In this document: piece after piece, positions 25,598-33,741 of the stretch
Layout of the letters: each line of letters starts with the position of its first letter
Numbering within the stretch: the first letter of the stretch is position 1
DNA from: Myxococcales bacterium
GTDB taxonomy: Bacteria; Myxococcota_A; Polyangia; Polyangiales; Polyangiaceae
DNA: 64,000 bases
Direction: 5' to 3'
Assembly: GCA_947473045.1 (NCBI GenBank)
Contig: CANJCO010000007.1
Span: forward strand, 1 to 64,000
The notes under the pieces: model-generated
Databases searched by the model: none
What the model saw: the letters and a program-made list of their open reading frames with translations, nothing else
What the model was told of the DNA's origin: nothing
Made by a program: the position numbers and the translations under genes

Positions 25598-27442
25598 TCA
25601 GTGGGCGTCTTTGCCCGCGCCCATCATTTCGCGAAAGAGGTCCTCGTCGCTCTGCACGGTGGCCGAGGGCGCCGGGGCCGGCGCGCCCGAATCGACGCCC
25701 GCGCCCATCATCTCTCGAAAGAGGTCCTCGTCGGTGGGGCCGCTCGCGTCCGGCAAAGCGCCGGAATCGAGCCCCGCGCCCATCATCTCGCGCATGAGCG
25801 CGTCGTCGTCGCTCGCGGCGCCGGCATCGACGGCGGCGGGCTTCGCAGAGGCCACGGCCGCGGGAGGTTTCGCGCTCGGGGGGATCTTGCACGCGGCCTC
25901 GTCGGGGAAGAAGCGGCATCGGCAGTCGTCGGGCGTGGCCGAGAACTGCCTGCACTCCTCGAACGTGCACGCTTGCGGGTTGTTCGGGTCGTCCTGCACG
26001 CACTCGAGCTTCCACGCGTCGGTGGGCGCGGCTTTCATGGCCGTCGCCTTCGCGCGCACCTTGGCGATGTCGCCGCGGATCATCACGTTGCTGATCGAAG
26101 GCACGTAGCTGATGATGAGCAGCGCCGCGAGCAGCACGCCTACAAACGGCATGATCGGCCGGTAGAGGCTCACCGCGCTGCGGTTGAAACGAAAGCTCGA
26201 GATGAACAGGTTGAGGCCTAGCGGCGGCGCGCAGTAGGCGAGCTCCAGGTTGATGAGAAATATCATCGCCGTATGGAACGGGCCGAGGTGGAAGCGCGCG
26301 GCGAACGGCAAAATGAGCGGCACGGCCACGAGAATGGCGCTGAAGCCTTCCATCAACATGCCGAGCACGAGCAGGAAGATGTTCATCGCGATGAGGAACT
26401 CGCCCGGAGTGTCGACGCCGCGCTCGGTCATGAAAGCCATCACCTTGCCGGGGATGTTTTCGTTGACGACGAAGTTGATGAGCGCGTTGGCCATCGACAG
26501 AATCAAGATGACCGCACCGGCCAACGACAGGGCGCTCTTGGCGACCTGCGGGATGTCTTTCTTGAACGTGATGTCCTTGTAAATAAGCACTTCGATGAGC
26601 ACGGCGTAGATCGCGACGACGCCCGCGCACTCGTCGATCTGCAGTCCGGTCTTGATGCCGCCGACGAGAATGACGGGAATGCCGAGCTCCCACTTCAGGT
26701 CCCACAGCGCGACGCCGACCTTGCTCAGCACGAAAGGCTCGCGCGGAATGCGCTCGCGGACGCCCACGAAGATCGCGTAAGCCGCGAACATGGCGAGCAC
26801 CAGCAGTCCGGGAGCGACCACCGCCTTGAACGCGATGACGAAGTCGACGTTGGCCACGAGGCAGTAAATAATGAGCGGCAGCGAATAGGGCAGCAGCAGG
26901 CCGAGGGAGCCGCCGCTGGTGACCACGCCGAGCGAGAAGCGCTCCGAATAGCCCTCCTTGCGCAGGGCGGGGTAGAGCAGGCCGCCGATGGCGATGATGG
27001 TTACGCCGCTGCCGCCCGTGAAGAGCGTAAAGATGGCGCTGGCCACCACGCACACGATGGCGAGGCCCCCGGGCATCCACCCGAACACCGCCGTAGAGGC
27101 GCGCACGAGGCGCTCGGCGGTCTTCGCTTCGGCGAGCACGTAGCCCACAAACGTAAACAGCGGGATGGTCACCAAAATCGGCGAGCCCGCGAAATGCTCG
27201 GTAAGAATGTTCGCGGCGATGCGATCGAGGTGACGCTGCGTCGGGTCGGGGTGCAGCAGCCACGCGAGCTCGCTGGCGCCCCCCATGATCGCAAACAGGG
27301 GAGTCCCAAGCAGCGCGAGGGCGACGATGCCGCCGCCGATGAGCCCTGCTGCCCAGCTCACGAGGCCAACAATCGACCCGATGCCGATGGCGGCGCCGAG
27401 CGCTCCTTTCGGCGGCGCCTTTGCGGCGGTGACGGCGCTCAT
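25598..27442 (-). CDS. dctM: TRAP transporter large permease DctM with C-terminal repeat tail
   Basis: The protein has 614 residues. Residues 1 to about 500 are a DctM-type permease with more than ten hydrophobic segments, including FTGGSGVTIIAIGGLL and SGGSLGLLLPYSLPL, the characteristic loops of the family. It would drive sodium-coupled solute uptake with DctQ and DctP. After the last helix comes a soluble tail: a Cys-rich stretch, an Ala/Pro linker, and three copies of a motif like DEDLFREMMGAG separated by 15-16 residues. Such a tail is not a standard DctM feature. It overlaps dctQ by four bases (ATGA). Confidence 0.88.
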   Translation of the reverse strand: MSAVTAAKAPPKGALGAAIGIGSIVGLVSWAAGLIGGGIVALALLGTPLFAIMGGASELAWLLHPDPTQRHLDRIAANILTEHFAGSPILVTIPLFTFVGYVLAEAKTAERLVRASTAVFGWMPGGLAIVCVVASAIFTLFTGGSGVTIIAIGGLLYPALRKEGYSERFSLGVVTSGGSLGLLLPYSLPLIIYCLVANVDFVIAFKAVVAPGLLVLAMFAAYAIFVGVRERIPREPFVLSKVGVALWDLKWELGIPVILVGGIKTGLQIDECAGVVAIYAVLIEVLIYKDITFKKDIPQVAKSALSLAGAVILILSMANALINFVVNENIPGKVMAFMTERGVDTPGEFLIAMNIFLLVLGMLMEGFSAILVAVPLILPFAARFHLGPFHTAMIFLINLELAYCAPPLGLNLFISSFRFNRSAVSLYRPIMPFVGVLLAALLIISYVPSISNVMIRGDIAKVRAKATAMKAAPTDAWKLECVQDDPNNPQACTFEECRQFSATPDDCRCRFFPDEAACKIPPSAKPPAAVASAKPAAVDAGAASDDDALMREMMGAGLDSGALPDASGPTDEDLFREMMGAGVDSGAPAPAPSATVQSDEDLFREMMGAGKDAH

Positions 27443-28677
27443 GCGGCCTCCTTGGGGGCGTGGTGTTTCTCGATGTCGACGTCGCCGTGGACCGCGTCCG
27501 GATCGACCGAGACGAGGCCAAAAATAGCGAGGAGCGAGCGCATCACGAAGCGCAGCGCGATCATGATGAGACCGAACGGGAAGATGAAGTCGACGTCGCG
27601 CACGAGCAGGCCGTTGGTGTTCTCTCCGGTGCCAGGCACGTTGACCGCGGGCAGGCGGGTGGCGGCGGGCGAGGCTTCGTCCATGAGCTGCGCCCGCACG
27701 TCGTCTGCCGAAAAATGGGAGGTCCACGCTGCGCCCTTGAGCCAGGCGTTCCATTCGGCGGGGCGCATGTACTCGTTATATTTGTGACCTCCGAGCACGA
27801 CAGGGAGGGTCTTTACGTCGAGCGACAGCTGGCGGCCGGCGAGGAACAGGTCGTTCGACAGGCCCACTCTCACCTCGGCGAATTTTGCGCCGAAGGTCTT
27901 GTCGCAGTCTTTTGCGGGATCGGCCGGGCACGGCACGGTGGCGCGGACTTTGTGGCCTTCGATCGCGATGTGGTCGAAGAAGCCAACGGCGCCCGAGGCG
28001 CACACCGCAGCCGCCGCCATCCAGCCCAGCACGGCGACCGGTACGCGAAGTTTCGGCGACAGAAAGCGCATCGCGACGTCGACGTTGATGTGCTTGCCCT
28101 GACCGGTTGCGAGCGACGCGCCGAGCAGCGCCAGCCAGAGCGTCAGGCGGGTCACCAGCCCCCGGAGCCCGCCGAAGAGCGTCAGCAATGATGCAGTTTG
28201 CATCCAGTTGAGCAGGTTCGAAAAATACTCGCTGCCGGAGCTCGACCAGAGCCGCGAGCCAAGCGCGCCAGCGAGCACGGCCACGGTCACCGCGATCGTG
28301 CGGTCACGCTCTTTGCGCGAGCGGGTGAGCCGGTAGGCGAGCAACCCGAGGACGGTCGCCGAAAACACGCCGCGAAAGGCGAGTCCGGAGGTGTCGGCGG
28401 GCACGGGCGCCCCTTCCGCGTCGAGCACTCCGGGCTTGTAATCCGCGGACATGCCCTTGAGCGACACCCACATGAGCAGCGCGGCCATCTCTGAAAAGAG
28501 CACCCAAAGGGCGATCTTTGCCTCGAGCCGTGTCCACGCGTCGTCGAACCGTGACAGCGGGTGTTTTGCAGAAGGTTGCGCGGGCGCGCTTTGCGGCGAG
28601 GGAGCAACCGCGGCGGGCTCCTCGTGATCGCCGGCCGGCGCCACGCCCTCGGGAGCTTTGTCTTTTCCTTCGTCCAT
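27439..28677 (-). CDS. dctQ: TRAP transporter small permease DctQ, enlarged
   Basis: The protein has 412 residues, over twice the usual DctQ length. It has a Pro/Ala-rich cytoplasmic N-terminus of about 45 residues, four or more hydrophobic segments, the typical QGKHINVDVAMRFLSPKLR motif of DctQ near 195, and a large non-membrane insert at about 245-350 before the last helix. It pairs with DctM to form the membrane part of the transporter. Enlarged DctQ proteins occur in TPAT-type systems, in keeping with the tatT-like gene nearby. Confidence 0.8.
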   Translation of the reverse strand: MDEGKDKAPEGVAPAGDHEEPAAVAPSPQSAPAQPSAKHPLSRFDDAWTRLEAKIALWVLFSEMAALLMWVSLKGMSADYKPGVLDAEGAPVPADTSGLAFRGVFSATVLGLLAYRLTRSRKERDRTIAVTVAVLAGALGSRLWSSSGSEYFSNLLNWMQTASLLTLFGGLRGLVTRLTLWLALLGASLATGQGKHINVDVAMRFLSPKLRVPVAVLGWMAAAAVCASGAVGFFDHIAIEGHKVRATVPCPADPAKDCDKTFGAKFAEVRVGLSNDLFLAGRQLSLDVKTLPVVLGGHKYNEYMRPAEWNAWLKGAAWTSHFSADDVRAQLMDEASPAATRLPAVNVPGTGENTNGLLVRDVDFIFPFGLIMIALRFVMRSLLAIFGLVSVDPDAVHGDVDIEKHHAPKEAA

Positions 28678-28718
28678 CGCGCGTAGCCTACGCAGGCCAC
28701 GGGGCTGTGTTCAACACC

Positions 28719-29462
28719 TCAACCGCGCTTTTTCGCGAGACCTTCCTCGACTTCGACCGCGATCATCTCGGCGAGCTTGCCAAAGAGCGCAGCGCCTTCG
28801 TGCGCGCTGGCGTCGGCCGGGGCGCCCGTATAGGCGTGGGTCAGCCCCATCGCGGCGAAGGTCTTTTTGCCGGAGCCGATGCCCTCTGCGAGGCTCGTGG
28901 CGATCGGATCGAGCTTCGCGCGCAGCCCCAGCACGCGGCCGCCCGCTGCGAGCACGAGCGACGTCTCGTAGCGCCCCGCGTGGCAGTTACCGCGCTTGTA
29001 CTCCTCCGACAGGGTGCGTCCCCACCGCCGCGTGAGGGGGCTTGCGACGGAGGCGGCGCCGACCTCGAGCGTCGCGATCGCTGCGCGCACGGCGGCGTCG
29101 TGCTCGGGCTCGAGATGGTTGGAGACGAGGCAAACATGGCCGAATCCTGCCGAGAGCAACCCCGTGCAGACTGCATGCAAATAGGCCGTGAGCACGGCGG
29201 CGGGGAGCGAGACGGCCCCGGCGAACCCCGCGGCGAAGTCGGTGACGCCGTACGGCACGCTCGGCGCGATCACGGCGTCGATGCCGCGCTCGGCCAGTTG
29301 CGCGACCGCGAGCAGCGAGGCGTGTTCGCCGATCAGGGTGTCGGTAGCGAGCATCAAGTGGGGGCCGTGAGGCTCGACCGAGCCGACGGGCACGAGCGCG
29401 GCAGTGGCCGGCCGCGCCAGCAGCGCCGCGGTCTCGACGGTGGTGAGATCGGCGAGCTTCAT
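28719..29462 (-). CDS. Creatininase-family amidohydrolase
   Basis: The protein has 247 residues, the normal family length. The metal-binding pattern of creatininase is present: E30 and H32 in SVEPHGPH, D41 in ATDT, H116 with E118 in SNHLEPEH, and E166 in CHAGRYETS. Members hydrolyse cyclic or linear amides such as creatinine, or act in cofactor maturation. It sits three bases after the acyl-CoA ligase gene and 41 bases before dctQ, so it is probably cotranscribed with both. Its substrate may be related to the transported compound. Confidence 0.82.
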   Translation of the reverse strand: MKLADLTTVETAALLARPATAALVPVGSVEPHGPHLMLATDTLIGEHASLLAVAQLAERGIDAVIAPSVPYGVTDFAAGFAGAVSLPAAVLTAYLHAVCTGLLSAGFGHVCLVSNHLEPEHDAAVRAAIATLEVGAASVASPLTRRWGRTLSEEYKRGNCHAGRYETSLVLAAGGRVLGLRAKLDPIATSLAEGIGSGKKTFAAMGLTHAYTGAPADASAHEGAALFGKLAEMIAVEVEEGLAKKRG

Positions 29463-29465
29463 GGG

Positions 29466-31106
29466 CTACGCGCTCCGGGCTGCTTCGAGCGCGCGCAGCG
29501 CCTTGCGGTCGACCTTGCCGCGATCGTTTTTGGGCACGTCGGCGACGAACTCCACGATGCGGGGGTACTTGTGCTTCGTCATCCGCTCCTTCGCGAAGGC
29601 TTGCAGCTCCGAGGCCAGCGCAGTCGAAGCCTCGTGGCCCTGGCGCAGCACCACGAACGCCTTGGTCTTCATGAGGCCGTCGCCGTCCACGCCAATCACC
29701 GCTGCCAGCGCGACCGCGGGGTGGTTCATGAGGCACTCCTCGACCTCCACCGGCGATACCCAAAGCCCCGAGACTTTCAGCAGCTCGTCTGATCTGCCTG
29801 CAAAATACAAGTATCCGGCAGCGTCCTTCTTGAACAGATCGCCGGTGCGGCACCAGTGGCCGAAGAACGTCTTGAAGCTCTTGTCGCGATCGAGCCAGTA
29901 GCCCATCGACGCGCTGTCGCCCCTGACCCAGAGCACCCCAATTTCCCCGGGCTCGCACTCGGGCGCTCCGGGGCCGTCGGCCTCTTCGGCGAGCACGCGC
30001 AGCTCATAGCCCTCGACTGCCTTGCCGAGCGATCCCGGGCGCACGTCGCCGGGTCGGTTGCTCGCGTAGATGTGGAACATCTCGGCCGAGCCGATGCCGT
30101 CGTAGACGTCGCTCGCGAAGCGCGCGTTCCACCGGTTGAGCAGCGCCTCGGGCAGGGCCTCGCCGGCCGACAGCGAGAAGCGAATCGAGCTGAAATCAAG
30201 GCCGAATTCGCCGCGGCTCGTGAGCATTTCGTCGTGATCGAGCAGCTTGCCGAGCATCGTCGGCACGTTGGTTACGATCGTGGGCCGGTAGGCGATGATG
30301 GCGCGCGTGAGCGCTTCGGGTGTGGGGCGCTCGCTGAACAGCCCGACGCTCGCACCGACGGCGAACGGAAACAGCAGGTTGGTGCCGGTGGCGTAGCCGA
30401 AATACAGGCGCGGGACGCTGACCGTGACGTCGCCTTCGGCGTATCCGACGGTGCCCTTGGCGTAGACTTCGGTGTTGAAGGCGAAGTCGCGATGGGCGTG
30501 AATGTTGGCCTTCGGCTCACCGGTGGAGCCGCTCGTGAAGAGCCAGATGGCCGGCTCGTCGCGGTGCGTCTGAGGCCACGCGTCGCGCGCCGGTGCCTGC
30601 GAAATGGCGACGCTGAGGTCGGCGCCCGCGTCTTCGAGCTCGCCCCGGAGCGACTCGCATTCGCTTCCGGTCGGCGCATCGGGCACGGCCCACATCGCGC
30701 GCACGTCAGCGCCGATTCGCTGCTGTTTCATGGCTTCGCGTAGCGCGACGTAGACCTTGGGCACGGTTACGATCACAGTCGCTCGCGTGTATTCTACAAG
30801 ATATTCGAGCGCGCCCGCGGGCACGTCGGGGTTGCCCATCGTCACGACCGCCCCGGCCGCGAGGGTGCCGAAGAGCGTCCACGCAAACGGCGGCACATCC
30901 GGCAAAATGATGAGCACGCGCTCGCCCCGGCGCACGCCCACGCTGAGCAGCAGCGACGCGAAGCCGCGCGCGCGGGAGGCGACGTCGTCGTACGTCCAGG
31001 TCGTCTCGCCGAAGCGCACTGCGATGTTGTCGCCCTTGCCCTCCCGAAGGCGGTCGAAAAGGTAATAGTCGGCGAGATTGAACGCGGCGGGAAAAGTCGT
31101 TGTCAC
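29466..31106 (-). CDS. Benzoate-CoA ligase-like acyl-CoA synthetase
   Basis: The protein has 546 residues and is an ANL-superfamily adenylate-forming enzyme. It has the AMP-binding signature WLFTSGSTGEPK, then LSAGEALPEALL, YDGIGSAEMFH, YLYFAGRSDELLKVSGLWVSP and a C-terminal lysine in NDRGKVDRKAL. The N-terminus FNLADYYLFDRLREG and the overall pattern resemble benzoate-CoA ligases. It would activate an aromatic or similar carboxylic acid with ATP and CoA. The start is a GTG. It heads the operon with the creatininase-like gene and dctQM, suggesting import coupled to activation. Confidence 0.82.
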   Translation of the reverse strand: MTTTFPAAFNLADYYLFDRLREGKGDNIAVRFGETTWTYDDVASRARGFASLLLSVGVRRGERVLIILPDVPPFAWTLFGTLAAGAVVTMGNPDVPAGALEYLVEYTRATVIVTVPKVYVALREAMKQQRIGADVRAMWAVPDAPTGSECESLRGELEDAGADLSVAISQAPARDAWPQTHRDEPAIWLFTSGSTGEPKANIHAHRDFAFNTEVYAKGTVGYAEGDVTVSVPRLYFGYATGTNLLFPFAVGASVGLFSERPTPEALTRAIIAYRPTIVTNVPTMLGKLLDHDEMLTSRGEFGLDFSSIRFSLSAGEALPEALLNRWNARFASDVYDGIGSAEMFHIYASNRPGDVRPGSLGKAVEGYELRVLAEEADGPGAPECEPGEIGVLWVRGDSASMGYWLDRDKSFKTFFGHWCRTGDLFKKDAAGYLYFAGRSDELLKVSGLWVSPVEVEECLMNHPAVALAAVIGVDGDGLMKTKAFVVLRQGHEASTALASELQAFAKERMTKHKYPRIVEFVADVPKNDRGKVDRKALRALEAARSA

Positions 31107-31200
31107 AGTCTTGTGAACATAGCGGAAGAGCGGCGTTCGTTGGTGAGCGCAACGAAGCTGTCGCGCCGGCGCGTCCGGGGGGCTATACAGCGCTCACCCC

Positions 31201-31491
31201 ATGTCGATGAAGCGAATCAAGGAAGTCCGCCGCGGTCCGAAAGACGGAGCCAGCGACGATGGCGGGTTTTTCTCGCCGAAACCAGCAGCGCGCGTTTGGG
31301 ACTGGGAAAAAGACGTGTCTGCGCATCCCGACGACACGTTCGCGGCCTACGCGCCGAGCGCGAAGTATGTCACCGAGGCGCTGCTGACCCATCCGAAGTT
31401 TGGCAAGGGCGTCGTCGTCGAAGTCGAGCCGCAGCGCGCCACCGTGCTGTTTCAGGACGGCCCGAAGAAGCTCGCGCACGGCCTCGCCTGA
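31201..31491 (+). CDS. Small conserved-looking hypothetical protein
   Basis: The protein has 96 residues and no signal or membrane segment. The C-terminal half, with HPKFGKGVVVEVEPQRATVLF and QDGPKKLAHG, looks like a small SH3-like or beta-barrel module seen in short Myxococcota proteins. A second ATG two codons in is an alternative start. It is divergent from the ligase gene and convergent with dctP, with a strong bidirectional terminator between. Function is unknown. Confidence 0.65.
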   Translation: MSMKRIKEVRRGPKDGASDDGGFFSPKPAARVWDWEKDVSAHPDDTFAAYAPSAKYVTEALLTHPKFGKGVVVEVEPQRATVLFQDGPKKLAHGLA

Positions 31492-31530
31492 CACGGCGGG
31501 GAGCTGCTCCCGCGTGGCGCCACGCAAAGC

Positions 31531-31568
31531 AAAGAGCCCCTCGAGCGCGAAGCTCGAAGGGCTCTTTT
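31531..31568. terminator. Bidirectional rho-independent terminator
   Basis: AGAGCCC..TCGAGC pairs with GCTCGA..GGGCTCT around a short GCGAA-type loop, with A-runs on one side and seven T on the other. It ends the 96-residue gene on the plus strand and dctP on the minus strand. Confidence 0.9.
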
Positions 31569-31585
31569 TTTGTGGGATAGCGGAG

Positions 31586-32578
31586 TTACTGCGCGAACTT
31601 CACGGCGTCGTCGAACATCTGCGCGTTGAACACGGTGCCGCGCAGCTTGGCGCGCGTGTCGGCGAAGAGCTTGACCCACTGGGCCTGCTCGGCCGCGTTG
31701 GGCGTGTAGTGCGTCATGCGGCCCTGCAGCCGTGACAGCGCAGCGTCGTCTTCGCGCCGGATGCGCTGCGTGAGGGCCTCGCCTGCGACGCGGCCGGTGT
31801 CGGTGAGGAGCGTCTGCACGTCGGCCGGGAGGCCCTTGACGCGCGTGGACGAGAACACGAGCGCGCCGACGGCAACGCCAGCGACCGCGTCGTTGAGGTT
31901 GTCGACGCGGCTGGCCCACTGCAGCTGTTCGGCGGCGAGCGCCGGCGCGAGCAGCACGTTGATGGTGCCGCTGGTGAGGCCCGTGAGAATTTCGGGCACG
32001 CTCACCTGCTTGGGGGTGACGTCGCCGATGAGTGAAAAGAGCACGGGCGTCATCGGATCGCCCGGAAGATAATAGGTGTTCTTGTGCTTGAGGTCGCTCG
32101 GCACCTTCACTTGAAAGCCCTTGCTCATCAGGTGGGCGCGGCCGACGTCACCCCAGCCGAGAATCTTGAAGCCCTGCTTTTCGAACTCTGCATCGAAGCC
32201 GGGCTTGAGCTGGTTGCGGGCGGCGTCAAGCTTGTTCCAGTCGGTGAACAGACCCGGCATCTGGAGCACCAGCACCTGCTTGTAGATTTGGCCGAGGCCC
32301 ACGGCCGTGACGGCGGCGCCGTCGAGCTGCCCGGTGCGGATCTTGCCGACCATCGCGTTTTCGTCGCCCTGCTGGCCGTTCCAGAAGAACTGGAGCTCGA
32401 CCTTGCCGGCGGAGCGCTCTTTAACCGTGCGCTGCCAAACCTTGAAGACTTGACCCCAGGGCGATTCTCCTGGCGCCAGAGTGCCGACCTTGAGCACCGT
32501 GGCATCGGCGCGCGCCGTAGTCGAGGCGCCCACGAGCATCGCCGCGGCGGCGACCATAACCATCAATTTGCGAAGCAT
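31586..32578 (-). CDS. dctP: TRAP transporter solute-binding protein DctP
   Basis: The protein has 330 residues with a Sec signal peptide ending in ARA. The mature part starts ATVLKVGTLAPGESPWG and continues with the DctP pattern, including FFWNGQQGDENAMVGKIRTGQLDGAA and the LKHKNTYYLPGDPMTPV strap region. It would bind the solute in the periplasm and deliver it to DctQM. A GGAGG lies just upstream of the ATG. It follows the tatT-like gene, as tatP follows tatT in Treponema, but here it is separated from dctQM by three other genes. Confidence 0.9.
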   Translation of the reverse strand: MLRKLMVMVAAAAMLVGASTTARADATVLKVGTLAPGESPWGQVFKVWQRTVKERSAGKVELQFFWNGQQGDENAMVGKIRTGQLDGAAVTAVGLGQIYKQVLVLQMPGLFTDWNKLDAARNQLKPGFDAEFEKQGFKILGWGDVGRAHLMSKGFQVKVPSDLKHKNTYYLPGDPMTPVLFSLIGDVTPKQVSVPEILTGLTSGTINVLLAPALAAEQLQWASRVDNLNDAVAGVAVGALVFSSTRVKGLPADVQTLLTDTGRVAGEALTQRIRREDDAALSRLQGRMTHYTPNAAEQAQWVKLFADTRAKLRGTVFNAQMFDDAVKFAQ

Positions 32579-32745
32579 TCTTCACCTCCGTGCGACTGGT
32601 GGCCGGGTCGCGCCAACCGTGCGCGCAAGCCTCACCGGTGCTTGGACGTGACGAGTAGCCCGGCGATTCAACGAACGTGAGCGGAAAATGCTCGGCGGGG
32701 CCTTCGGGGGGCGAAATAGACCAAAAAACGCCGGTTCTCAGCGTG

Positions 32746-33663
32746 TCAGAAGCCGCAGTCGTCCATCACCGACTTGCTGAGGGCGCGCTTGGCGCGACGC
32801 TTGGCGACGGTGTTGGTCAGGCGCTGGGCGGGGTCGGGATCTTCCGCAGCGAGCACTTCGCCGATGAGCTTTTCGTACAGCGCCTTGTCGCCCTTCACGC
32901 ACGCGAAGCGCGTGGCGTAATTGAGCTGCACGACAAGCGTCTTACCGCCGGTCTTCGCGAGCGCGTCGTCGAAGAGCTTCTTCGCGTCGTCCATTTCGCT
33001 CATCGCGGTGCGCGCGTGATACGCAGCGAGGGCGACCTCGGCGCTCCTGTGGTTGTACTCGGGGTCGAGGGCAAACGACCGCTCAAGGAGCGCGACGCCG
33101 ACGAACAACTCGCCGATGAGCGAAGGATCGTCCTTCGAGACGTTCACGCGGGCGAGCCACGCGTAGCCGAGCCAAAACAAGTCGGCGGCGTCACCCTTGT
33201 CGGTGAAATGAGCGCCGGTCCACGACTTGATCGTCTCTTCGTTCTTGCGCGCAGCGTCGAAGCCCGCGGCGTGGTGACCGAGCAGCTCGGTGCCATAGAA
33301 AATGGCGCGGTCGTAGGCGAGGCGCGCCCGCTTTTTGTGGTACTCGGCGCCGTCGTCGTCGCCCGCGAGCATCGCGATCTCGCGCTCGTCCTCGACGAAC
33401 CCGAAGCCGTAGCTCGTCCAGCCTTTGGTGAGCAGAAACAGGGCGTCCTCGTTGTCGGGAGCCAGCGTGTGCATGCCCTCAAACTGGGCGAGACCGGCGG
33501 ACACCGCGGCGCGCACCATTTCGTAGTCGCCGACCGAGTCGAGGCCTGCCGCCGCCTTACGCGTGGATGCGATTTGCCCTTCGGTGAGCATGGCTTTGAT
33601 GCAGCCTGCCTGGGAGGCTGCGAGTCCGAGAGCGAGGGCAAAGGTGGCGAGTTTGGCGCGCAT
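32746..33663 (-). CDS. tatT: TRAP transporter-associated TatT-like lipoprotein
   Basis: The protein has 305 residues with lipobox C21. The mature protein is almost entirely helical, with TPR-like segments (LFLLTKGWTSYGFGFVED, DLFWLGYAWLARVNV, VALLERSFALDPEYNH). This matches the TatT family (Treponema pallidum Tp0956), a trimeric TPR protein that associates with the TRAP solute-binding protein in TPAT systems and may channel hydrophobic ligands. Its position just upstream of dctP supports the call. Confidence 0.85.
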   Translation of the reverse strand: MRAKLATFALALGLAASQAGCIKAMLTEGQIASTRKAAAGLDSVGDYEMVRAAVSAGLAQFEGMHTLAPDNEDALFLLTKGWTSYGFGFVEDEREIAMLAGDDDGAEYHKKRARLAYDRAIFYGTELLGHHAAGFDAARKNEETIKSWTGAHFTDKGDAADLFWLGYAWLARVNVSKDDPSLIGELFVGVALLERSFALDPEYNHRSAEVALAAYHARTAMSEMDDAKKLFDDALAKTGGKTLVVQLNYATRFACVKGDKALYEKLIGEVLAAEDPDPAQRLTNTVAKRRAKRALSKSVMDDCGF

Positions 33664-33741
33664 AGGAGAGCGATGTAGCGACGCCGCGGCGATGGAGTCA
33701 ACGATGGCGGCGCTCGCCGCGAGTTTTTGCCCGCTGCACGC

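Noticed and set aside
25615..25812. Regular DNA repeats suggesting a CRISPR array
   Set aside because: The three repeats are imperfect, in frame and encode the repeated tail of DctM; there are no unique spacers of constant length and no cas genes.
26273..27787. Long rightward open frame opposite dctM and dctQ
   Set aside because: The translation is His/Arg/Glu-rich without domains and lies entirely over two well-supported membrane-protein genes, so it is a shadow frame of GC-rich DNA.
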